Part shown: in pieces, positions 1 through 6,214 of the stretch | Layout: each line of letters starts with the position of its first letter | How positions within the stretch are numbered: the first letter of the stretch is position 1 | Assembly (NCBI GenBank): GCA_025451715.1 | Contig: JANWJY010000079.1 | Coordinates: 1-17,489 of the forward strand | Direction: 5' to 3' | DNA: 17,489 nucleotides | Source: Fimbriimonadaceae bacterium | GTDB lineage: Bacteria > Armatimonadota > Fimbriimonadia > Fimbriimonadales > Fimbriimonadaceae | Made by a program: the position numbers and the translations under genes | Notes under the pieces: model-generated | Seen by the model: the letters and a program-made list of their open reading frames with translations, nothing else | The model's database searches: none | Told to the model about the DNA's origin: nothing

Positions 1-146
1 AGCTCGGTCGTGCACACGGGAGTGAAGTCCGTGGGGTGCGAAAAGAGCACCGCCCAGGAACCGTCGATGTAGTCGTGAAACTTGATCGGCCCCTCGGTCG
101 ACTCTTGGGTGAAGTCGGGGACCAGGTCGCCTAGTTGGAGTGCCAT
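1..146 (-). CDS. 1-Cys peroxiredoxin (AhpC/TSA, Prx6-like), N-terminal part only
   Basis: This partial gene starts at ATG 146 on the minus strand and leaves the window at base 1, so only the first 48 residues are seen. They read as the start of a thioredoxin-fold peroxiredoxin: a LGDLVPDFTQEST opening, then SHPTDFTPVCTTE. The cysteine at residue 45 is the expected peroxidatic cysteine, and the PVCTTE context is typical of the Prx6/1-Cys branch. Such enzymes reduce hydrogen peroxide and organic peroxides in the cytoplasm. It lies 34 nt behind the interrupted YbjN-like gene and downstream of miaB on the same strand, so it may be the last gene of one transcript. No clear ribosome binding site precedes the ATG. 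The Prx6 assignment cannot be confirmed without the C-terminal half. Confidence 0.9.
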   Translation of the reverse strand, partial: MALQLGDLVPDFTQESTEGPIKFHDYIDGSWAVLFSHPTDFTPVCTTE

Positions 147-180
147 GGTGCCCCGAAGTCTACTGCGCCCGGGGGGCGGA

Positions 181-660
181 TTAGGACCCGGTGGCGTTCC
201 AAATGTCGGCTGACTTGACCACGTCCTCCGAGAGCTTCGTGTACGTCCGTTTGAACACGACAGGCGTGATGCCACGGTTCTCCATGGCGAACCCGAGCAT
301 CAGGGCTCCCCTCTCGGTGATGTAGAACTGGCTGGGCTGGACCTTGAAGTTTCGCGAGAGCAGCGCGTGACACTTGGGCGAGTCAGCTTTCGGCGCGTCA
401 CCCAGGTAGACGGTGAGCCAAATGTAGTTCTTGCTGCCGCTGATCTCGGCGGCGATCGGTACGTCAAAGTCGGTGGACTTGACGGTGAACTCGTACTTTT
501 CCTTTCCGACCTGCTCGTTCAAGGTTTTGACCTAGAAGCCCAGGTTAGAGATCATTTCCTTCAGCCGTGGCGCAGTGACCTGGTCATCCTGCGCGAAGAC
601 GATTGGAACCATGGTTGCGCCGGCGAGGGCGGTGAGGGCAAGGGGGCGGAGCTTCTGCAT
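181..660 (-). pseudogene. Secreted YbjN-like protein gene interrupted by an in-frame amber codon
   Basis: Read from ATG 660, the frame encodes a signal peptide (MQKLRPLALTALAGATMVP, then VFA before QDDQ as a likely SPase I site). Residues 1-42 end with LKEMISNLGF, then a TAG stop occurs at 534-532. The same frame continues at once as VKTLNEQVGKEKYEF and stays open to TAA at 183-181. Without the TAG the product would be 159 residues. The part after the stop (EFTVKSTDFDVPIAAEIS, then YIWLTVYLG, then FYITERGALMLGFAMENRG) looks like a YbjN/type-III-chaperone-like fold; that family label is my inference. A TTG at 522 could restart translation but would give a 113-residue product without a signal peptide. 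The change is one base away from GAG (Glu). It could be a true nonsense mutation, a sequencing error or read-through. Confidence 0.8.
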
Positions 661-697
661 GGTTCGGGGTTAATGATATTCCAAGATCGCGCAGGAA

Positions 698-2089
698 TCA
701 CAGGAGAGTGCCGCTCAGGCCCCATCGGTGCCCTTGTTCGGCCCTGATTCTGACGATCTGGCCGGTGTAGCGTTCCGGGTCGCCAGGGAAGTGGGCCATG
801 CGGAAGCAGCGGGTGTAGCCCTGGAGCATCGTCGGCTGTCTTGTCGAGCGGCCCTCGACCAACACCTCGAACTCTTGCCCGACGAGAGCCATATTCTTCT
901 CGACGGTGATGGCGTTTTGGACTTCCATCAGCTTTTTGAGGCGGGCCGCGCTCACGTGCTCGGGGACCTGCCGCATCCCGGCGGCGGGCGTGCTGGGACG
1001 CGGGGAGTAGCGGAACGTGTATGCGCCGTCGAACTGGAGCCGCTCGATGACGTCGAGAGTGCCCTGGAACTCATCGTCGGTCTCGCCGGGAAAGCCGACG
1101 ATGACGTCGGTCGTGAGGCCGATCCACGGGACCGCAGCGCGCATCTCTTCGACGATCGTCGTGAACGACTCGACCGTGTAGAGCCGTTTCATCCGCTTAA
1201 GCAATTCGTCGTGGCCCGCCTGAAGTGGCATGTGGCAGTGCTCCATGACTTCTGGGACGTCGCGGATCACTTCGATCAAGTCGGTTTTAAAGTCGCGCGG
1301 GTAGGGCGAGGTGTAGCGGATCCGTTCGATGCCCGGTACGCCACAGAGGAGGCGCAGGAGCTGTGAGAACGGCACTCGCCCTTCGGCCATGTTTTTGCCG
1401 TAGGAGTTCACGGTCTGACCGAGCAGCGTGACCTCCTTTGTCCCAAGTTCGGCAAGTCGCCGCACCTCTTGCACGAGGTGCTCGGTCGGACGAGACCTCT
1501 CGCGCCCGCGAGTGGAAGGCACGATGCAGAACGTGCAGAACTTGTCGCACCCGTACTGGATCGGCACGAACGCCTTGAGCTTGCCCTTGCGCTCGAGGTT
1601 CCTTTGCGGGAGGTCTGTGACGACCGCGCCCTTGCGCTCCGGCAGCGCGAGCCGCTTTTGGAACCTCCGCGTCTGAAGGATCTCTTCGACGATCACGGGG
1701 AGGTTGCTGACCTGTGCGGTGCCGATGACGAAGTCGACGTGGGGGTTGCGGCGCTTGATTTCATCGGCCCTGATCTGCGCCATACAGCCGGCGACGCCGA
1801 TCACCATCTCCGGCCGCGCCCGCTTGAACTCCCGAAGTTCGCCGAGGAACGAGAACGCCTTATCCTCCGGCTTCCTTCTCACGCTGCAAGTGTTGAGAAG
1901 CACGATGTGCGCCTCGGCGGGGTGCACTGCAGGCTTAAAGCCGAGGTCTTGCAGGTACAGCGCCATCTGCTCGCTGTCCTCCTCGTTCATTTGACAGCCC
2001 CAGGTCTGCACGAAGTAGGTGCCGCGGACGGTCTTTTCACGCGATGCGCGAGGATTGGAACCAGACTTGACGAGCACGACGTTGGACAT
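698..2089 (-). CDS. miaB: tRNA-2-methylthio-N6-dimethylallyladenosine synthase MiaB
   Basis: Radical-SAM methylthiotransferase that converts i6A37 to ms2i6A37 in tRNAs reading UNN codons; cytoplasmic, with two 4Fe-4S clusters. The 463-residue protein has the full three-part layout. The N-terminal UPF0004 domain carries its cluster cysteines C32 (TWGCQMN), C68 (LNTCSV) and C102 (VAGCMAQ). The radical-SAM core has C181, C185 and C188 (GCDKFCTFCIVP, followed by STRGRERSRP as in MiaB rather than RimO or MtaB). A C-terminal TRAM domain covers about residues 395-463. Length is normal for the family. ATG 2089 is the natural start, with a -10-like TAGAAT upstream at 2122-2117. It diverges from the VKOR-DsbA gene, and its stop lies 37 nt before the interrupted YbjN-like gene on the same strand. 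Confidence 0.97.
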   Translation of the reverse strand: MSNVVLVKSGSNPRASREKTVRGTYFVQTWGCQMNEEDSEQMALYLQDLGFKPAVHPAEAHIVLLNTCSVRRKPEDKAFSFLGELREFKRARPEMVIGVAGCMAQIRADEIKRRNPHVDFVIGTAQVSNLPVIVEEILQTRRFQKRLALPERKGAVVTDLPQRNLERKGKLKAFVPIQYGCDKFCTFCIVPSTRGRERSRPTEHLVQEVRRLAELGTKEVTLLGQTVNSYGKNMAEGRVPFSQLLRLLCGVPGIERIRYTSPYPRDFKTDLIEVIRDVPEVMEHCHMPLQAGHDELLKRMKRLYTVESFTTIVEEMRAAVPWIGLTTDVIVGFPGETDDEFQGTLDVIERLQFDGAYTFRYSPRPSTPAAGMRQVPEHVSAARLKKLMEVQNAITVEKNMALVGQEFEVLVEGRSTRQPTMLQGYTRCFRMAHFPGDPERYTGQIVRIRAEQGHRWGLSGTLL

Positions 2090-2116
2090 GGGGAGAGTCC
2101 TGCCTGGAGGGCTCCG

Positions 2117-2122
2117 ATTCTA
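2117..2122 (-). promoter_or_regulatory. Putative -10 element for miaB
   Basis: On the minus strand these bases read TAGAAT, five of six matches to the housekeeping -10 consensus. Transcription would begin near 2110 and give a leader of about 20 nt before ATG 2089. No recognisable -35 hexamer sits 16-18 nt upstream, so this is only a candidate. Confidence 0.4.
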
Positions 2123-2166
2123 CCTTGGAGGCGTCCGAGCGTCCGGTCCAGCGACCGGCGCAGACG

Positions 2167-2172
2167 TATAAT
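2167..2172 (+). promoter_or_regulatory. Consensus -10 element (TATAAT) for the VKOR-DsbA operon
   Basis: A perfect TATAAT lies 6 nt before an in-frame GTG at 2179. Transcription from this box would start at or next to that GTG, which would make a leaderless message. No good -35 hexamer is visible at the usual distance. Confidence 0.55.
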
Positions 2173-2178
2173 CTGTCA

Positions 2179-3336
2179 GTGTCAGTTTGGAGCAACCGGA
2201 TCATCATCGTTCTGAGTGCGCTTGGGTTGTTCATCACCGGCGTTCTCTCGTACACCACGTACAACCAGCTCGAGCCGCCGTGCGGCGGGCACATCGGTTG
2301 CTCGGCGGTTCAGCAGTCGCCCTTCTCCAAGTTTCCGATCAGCACGGGCGTCTCCGTTTCCTACCTTGGCCTGATCGGTTACGTGCTCCTGTTCGGGCTC
2401 GCGCTCGTGCGCGCCTCCGTCGTTGGGAAACTCAACCGCAAGCTCGCGTGGTTTGGGTTTGTCGGGACCGCGATAGGAACGGTCTTCAGCCTCTACTTGA
2501 CGTACACCGCGCTCGCCATTGTGCAGCAGAAGTGCGTTTGGTGCCTCGCGTCGCTCGCGGTGATCATCGTATCGACGATCGCGCACGCCGCACTCTTGCA
2601 GGCGGATCCACCTGAGAAGAGCGACGTGCCGCTCTCCTTTGGGATCGCTGCGGTCCTGCTCATCGGCCTTCTAGGCACCGGATTCTTGACGGTTCAAAAC
2701 CTCACCGCCCAGATCGACCTCGCCAACCCATTCATCGATCCGAACGCGGTCACACTGGAGGAGCTTGTCCCGATCGACGAGAAGACCATAGGAGGCAAGG
2801 ACGCAAAGGTGACCCTCGTCGAGTTTGCAGACATCAATTGTGGGACGTGTCGCGCCAACTATCCGCAGATCAAGCAAACGTTGAGAAAGCACGGCGACGG
2901 CGTGCGGCTGGCGTTCCGCCACTTTCCTCTCATCGGCACTGAGGGGCATTCGACCTCGGCTGCTGCTGCGGCGATAGCAGAGTATGCGGCGGACAAAGGC
3001 ATGTTCTGGAAGTACATGGACGAAGTGATGAACGATCGGAACACCGAGCGGATCAAGACGCTCGATGGGCTCATCTCCGTTGCGGGAGAGTCGGGCCTCA
3101 ACAAGGGCGACATCCTGACGATCTTCAGGTCGGAGAAGCCGGAGCACAAGGCGATGGCGGAGGTCTACTGGAAGCGCGTAGACGCGGACTTGAGTCTCGG
3201 CATGAAGATGTCGGTGGCGTCGACCCCAACTTTCATACTCTACGCCGAGGGGCAGAAGGCGAAGCCGGTGGCGGGCCGGAACATCGACGGGGTGCTCGGC
3301 GAGGCCCCTTACCGCGAGTTGATTCAACGAAAGTGA
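2179..3336 (+). CDS. VKOR-DsbA fusion: disulfide-forming membrane oxidoreductase
   Basis: Integral membrane protein expected to put disulfides into exported proteins. The VKOR half passes electrons to quinone and the attached thioredoxin-fold half oxidises substrates outside the membrane. From GTG 2179 (385 aa) the VKOR part has helices near 7-25, 60-80, 90-112 and 120-140, the loop pair C35/C41, and the quinone-side CVWC motif at C119-C122. A fifth helix near 152-174 leads to a DsbA-like domain with active-site CGTC (C221/C224) and a cis-proline TPT at 349-351. All six redox cysteines are present. Translation could instead begin at TTG 2125, adding 18 residues; a GGAGGG sits 13 nt before that codon. 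I prefer 2179 because TATAAT at 2167-2172 lies inside the longer form. It is first in the operon and overlaps mnmA by 4 nt. Confidence 0.93.
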   Translation: MSVWSNRIIIVLSALGLFITGVLSYTTYNQLEPPCGGHIGCSAVQQSPFSKFPISTGVSVSYLGLIGYVLLFGLALVRASVVGKLNRKLAWFGFVGTAIGTVFSLYLTYTALAIVQQKCVWCLASLAVIIVSTIAHAALLQADPPEKSDVPLSFGIAAVLLIGLLGTGFLTVQNLTAQIDLANPFIDPNAVTLEELVPIDEKTIGGKDAKVTLVEFADINCGTCRANYPQIKQTLRKHGDGVRLAFRHFPLIGTEGHSTSAAAAAIAEYAADKGMFWKYMDEVMNDRNTERIKTLDGLISVAGESGLNKGDILTIFRSEKPEHKAMAEVYWKRVDADLSLGMKMSVASTPTFILYAEGQKAKPVAGRNIDGVLGEAPYRELIQRK

Positions 3337-4397
3337 AGACTGTCTGCGTAGCGATGTCTGGTGGGGTCGATAGCAGCGTCGTCGCGGGCCTGCTGAAGCG
3401 CGAGGGTTACGACGTCATCGGCGTGACGATGCAGATTTGGCAGGAGAGCCAGCGGGACCCGCGACATGCGGGTTGCTGTTCGCTCGGTGCGGTCGAGGAC
3501 GCGCGCCGCGTCGCGAGCATCCTCGACATCCCGCACTACGTGGTCAATTTCAAGGACCAGTTCCGCCGCGCGGTGATCGACGAGTTCATTTCAGAGTACG
3601 AGGCGGGCCGCACGCCCAACCCGTGCGTGACGTGCAACCGCGAAGTGAAGTTTGAGGAGCTCTCGAACAAAGCGAAGGAGCTGGGCTGCGACGCGCTCGC
3701 GACAGGACACTACGCGAGGATCGAGTTCGACGAGGGACGCAGGCGATACGTCCTCAAGCGAGCAATGAGCGCAAAGGACCAAAGCTACGCGCTCTACACG
3801 CTCTCACAGGAGCAGCTCGCACGGACGATGTTCCCGCTCGGTTCGATGGGCGACAAGCACGAGACCCGAGAGCTGGCGAAGGAGTTTGGGCTCCCCATCG
3901 CGCTCAAGCCCGACAGCCAAGAGATCTGCTTTGTAAGCGAGGCAGGCGGTTATCGCGAGTTCCTCAAGGCTAACAAGCCTGAGATGTTCGAGCCGGGCGA
4001 GCTCGTCGACACGAGCGGAAAGGTCGTCGGTCGCCACGAAGGGGTAGCCTCGTTCACAGTAGGACAGCGGCGAGGGCTTGGAATTGCGGCGGCAAAACCG
4101 CTCTACGTCGTGCAACTCGTGCCGTCGGAGAACCGGGTCGTGGTCGGCGAGAAGGATGCGCTGCTTCAGCGGGACGTTTTGCTGGATGGCGTTGTTTGGA
4201 GCGGGGCCGTCCCGAACGACGCGCCAATGCGGGTGGAGGCGAAGGTACGCTACAACATGTCACCGCAGCCTGCTGTGCTCAAGAACGATCGGGAGACGAG
4301 GATCGTTTTCGACGAGCCAGTTCACGCGGTGACGCCGGGCCAGACCGCGGTCGCCTATCAGGGCGACACCGTGGTAGCCGGTGGAACGATCCGGTAG
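3333..4397 (+). CDS. mnmA: tRNA-specific 2-thiouridylase MnmA
   Basis: ATP-dependent enzyme that adds the 2-thio group to U34 of tRNA for Lys, Glu and Gln, using persulfide sulfur from the cysteine desulfurase relay. The 354-residue protein starts with the PP-loop motif SGGVDSSV (residues 9-16), which binds ATP. Both catalytic cysteines are present: C101 in NPCVTCNREVKF and C199 in DSQEICFV. These lie at nearly the same positions as C102 and C199 of the E. coli enzyme. The C-terminal beta-barrel, with FTVGQRRGLGI, completes the family layout. The GTG start at 3333 overlaps the upstream TGA as GTGA, and no Shine-Dalgarno sequence is obvious, so translation is probably coupled to the VKOR-DsbA gene. 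Confidence 0.97.
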   Translation: MKTVCVAMSGGVDSSVVAGLLKREGYDVIGVTMQIWQESQRDPRHAGCCSLGAVEDARRVASILDIPHYVVNFKDQFRRAVIDEFISEYEAGRTPNPCVTCNREVKFEELSNKAKELGCDALATGHYARIEFDEGRRRYVLKRAMSAKDQSYALYTLSQEQLARTMFPLGSMGDKHETRELAKEFGLPIALKPDSQEICFVSEAGGYREFLKANKPEMFEPGELVDTSGKVVGRHEGVASFTVGQRRGLGIAAAKPLYVVQLVPSENRVVVGEKDALLQRDVLLDGVVWSGAVPNDAPMRVEAKVRYNMSPQPAVLKNDRETRIVFDEPVHAVTPGQTAVAYQGDTVVAGGTIR

Positions 4398-4403
4398 CTG
4401 CAG

Positions 4404-4763
4404 ATGCCTAACGAGCCTTCGGTCCTGATATGGTTCCTCGTCGCGTTTGTCGTTGTCCTGCTTGTCGCCCTCGTTATGACCGCATACAAGCTTTGGGGCA
4501 TCACGCGCGAGTTGCAGAAGCTGACCAAGTCGATCGACAAGCTTGACGGGCGGGTTGCGGAGCAGGAGCGGCAGTTGGCCGAAGTGAAGGTCGCGCTCGA
4601 CCAGGGAGGAGGAGACGACACGTTCGCCCCGTTCCTGGCGGCGTTCCAACAGGTCAAGTCAAAAGGCTGGATGGCAGCACTTACCGTGCTTGGCAGCCGC
4701 CTGTTTCGGTCATACTTGACGAAGAAGCGGCAAAAGTCGCTCCCCGTCAGAAAAGATCCGTAG
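4404..4763 (+). CDS. Small membrane protein with coiled coil, YtxG/DUF948-like
   Basis: A 119-residue protein with one strong N-terminal transmembrane helix (about residues 8-28, rich in V, L, F and A). A predicted coiled coil with heptad-like spacing follows at about 33-66 (ELQKLTKSIDKLDGRVAEQE). The tail is positively charged and ends KKRQKSLPVRKDP. It begins 6 nt after the mnmA stop and ends 9 nt before a YtxH gene. A TM-plus-coiled-coil protein next to YtxH is the arrangement of the ytxG-ytxH pair in Bacillus, so a DUF948-like identity is plausible but rests on layout rather than clear similarity. The function is unknown; such pairs are linked to envelope or general stress in Firmicutes. 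Confidence 0.75.
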   Translation: MPNEPSVLIWFLVAFVVVLLVALVMTAYKLWGITRELQKLTKSIDKLDGRVAEQERQLAEVKVALDQGGGDDTFAPFLAAFQQVKSKGWMAALTVLGSRLFRSYLTKKRQKSLPVRKDP

Positions 4764-4772
4764 GAAGGAAAA

Positions 4773-5003
4773 ATGAGTCAATCCGATGACAAGAACGTGT
4801 TGGTCTACCTGCTTGCCGGGTTCGGCCTTGGCGCACTGCTGGGTGCGATCGCTGGAATCCTGTTCGCCCCGCGTCCGGGCACAGAGACTCGCGAGCAATT
4901 GGCTACCAAGTTGAAGGACCTCAAGAACAAGACAGAGGACTGGTACTCGGAGCAGAAAGCCAAGCGCACGACGCGCACCGGCTCTAGCGACGGCGGGGCG
5001 TAG
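4773..5003 (+). CDS. YtxH-family small membrane protein
   Basis: A 76-residue protein with a glycine-rich transmembrane segment (VYLLAGFGLGALLGAIAGIL, about residues 11-30). The hallmark FAPRPGTETREQL follows, matching the FAPxxGxExR signature of YtxH proteins, and then a short basic coiled tail. A purine-rich AGGAAGG sits a few bases before ATG 4773, one of the better ribosome binding sites in the window. Its molecular role is not known in any organism; in Bacillus it is a general stress gene. It lies between the YtxG-like gene and the AI-2E permease in an apparent operon. Confidence 0.85.
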   Translation: MSQSDDKNVLVYLLAGFGLGALLGAIAGILFAPRPGTETREQLATKLKDLKNKTEDWYSEQKAKRTTRTGSSDGGA

Positions 5004-5015
5004 CCCCCTTTGCCG
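4991..5015 (+). other. Hairpin across the ytxH stop, before the permease start
   Basis: The RNA can fold GGGGC (4995-4999) onto GCCCC (5003-5007) around a GTA loop. CGGC (4991-4994) and GCCG (5012-5015) can extend it past a bulge. It covers the ytxH TAG and ends 2 nt before ATG 5018. It lacks a long U tract, so it is more likely to tune expression of the permease than to terminate transcription. Confidence 0.35.
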
Positions 5016-5017
5016 CC

Positions 5018-6214
5018 ATGCTGAAGTGGCGCATCCTCGTCTGGGTGGCGCTCGTCGTCGTCACTCTGACCTTCCTCTACGCCGTCCGCTCGATCCTGTT
5101 GCCCTTCGTGTTGGCCTGGCTGGTCGCCGTACTGCTCGAGCCGATCGTACGGAAGCTCCGGTTGCGCGGGATGTCGCGCCCGTTAGCTGTCACTTCGATC
5201 ACGCTGCTGTTCTTCGTGTTGGTCGGTGTATTCCTTGTCATTGCAGTCCCGCGTGTGAACGCGCAGATTGGGGAGTTCCACGGCTCTATCCAATCACTGA
5301 CCACGAAGCTGGCGGAGGAGAACGCGAACGACAACTTCTTCGTCTGCTGGAACCCTGCGGTCAAGGCACTGCCGCCAGGGCCCGTTGGGTGGGTCGACAA
5401 AGTGTTCGAAGACGCGAGTCCCACTTTGGAGCGGTTCGGGATTCCGGGGAGCCGTCGCGAGTTCATTTCGGCATACATCGAGCCCCGCCGCGAAGAGCTT
5501 GCGGGCTATGTCCAGAATTTTTTCAACGGTTTCATCGGGATCATCGGGGGAGCCGCTTCGCAGGTGTTCCTGTTGCTGTTCACTCCGCTCTTTGTGTTCT
5601 ACATCTTGTTGGACCTCGAGCGCTTTAGGTCTCGCTGGACGTCTTGGGTGCCTCCATCGATCCGGACCGAGGCAGTCTCGATCATCGCGGACATCGGAGA
5701 CGTGTTCAAGAAGTATCTGCGCGGGGTGCTGACGGTCGTCGCGCTGTACATGCTGCTGATGTCGGTGGTGTTCTCGCTGTTGGGGATGCCTTACTCGATT
5801 CTGCTCGCACTTATCGCGGGAGCGCTCTACCTGATACCGCTTCTGGGGCCGCTGATGAGCGCGGTGACGATTTTCGTCGTGACCGGCTTTTCGGGCCAGA
5901 CAGGGAACCTGTTCATGGGCTTCTCGTCTTCCTGGGTCTTCGCAGGCGTGCTGGTGTTGATCTTCTTTGTGGTCTCCACCGTGTTCGACCAGCTCCTGTA
6001 TCCGCGCATGGTGGGCAAGGCGGTCGACCTGCACCCGCTCGTCTCGATGTTCGTGGTCTTCAGCGGAGGCGCACTGTTTGGCCTGCCAGGGATGCTGATC
6101 TCGTTCCCGCTCGCCGGATCGATCAAGGTCGTGCTTGTCCGGCTCTTGCGCCTGACGAACAGGCCGTTGATCGAAGGGCTCGGACTACCCGCGACTCCGC
6201 TTCGTCACCGCTGA
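5018..6214 (+). CDS. AI-2E family transporter (permease)
   Basis: A 398-residue integral membrane protein with the AI-2E/PerM layout. A paired-helix N-terminus (LLPFVLAWLVAVLLEPIVRKL) is followed by a helix at about 54-80. A soluble insert covers about 85-170. Further helices include FFNGFIGIIGGAASQVFLLL, VVALYMLLMSVVFSLLG and the characteristic LIPLLGPLMSAVTIFVV. The C-terminal section has PRMVGKAVDLHPLVSMFVVF and LFGLPGMLISFPLAGSIKV, both close to the family signature. Members are assigned to autoinducer-2 export, sodium/proton antiport or unknown substrates, so the substrate cannot be named. It ends the operon that starts with the VKOR-DsbA gene. Its last 30 nt overlap the 3' end of the convergent kinase-like gene. 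Confidence 0.92.
   Translation: MLKWRILVWVALVVVTLTFLYAVRSILLPFVLAWLVAVLLEPIVRKLRLRGMSRPLAVTSITLLFFVLVGVFLVIAVPRVNAQIGEFHGSIQSLTTKLAEENANDNFFVCWNPAVKALPPGPVGWVDKVFEDASPTLERFGIPGSRREFISAYIEPRREELAGYVQNFFNGFIGIIGGAASQVFLLLFTPLFVFYILLDLERFRSRWTSWVPPSIRTEAVSIIADIGDVFKKYLRGVLTVVALYMLLMSVVFSLLGMPYSILLALIAGALYLIPLLGPLMSAVTIFVVTGFSGQTGNLFMGFSSSWVFAGVLVLIFFVVSTVFDQLLYPRMVGKAVDLHPLVSMFVVFSGGALFGLPGMLISFPLAGSIKVVLVRLLRLTNRPLIEGLGLPATPLRHR

Noticed and set aside
532..534. Amber codon as a recoding signal (pyrrolysine or genome-wide TAG reassignment)
   Set aside because: Other genes here (mnmA, the YtxG-like and YtxH genes, ogg, the kinase-like gene) stop at TAG at family-consistent ends. Nothing suggests a pyrrolysine system in the window.
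1469..2215. 248-codon plus-strand open frame opposite miaB
   Set aside because: It is an antisense shadow of a clear radical-SAM gene and has no recognisable motif.
5294..6034. 246-codon minus-strand open frame opposite the AI-2E permease
   Set aside because: Its composition is His/Arg/Gln-rich and low in hydrophobic pattern, as expected for the complement of a GC-rich membrane protein gene. The plus strand encodes a clear family member.
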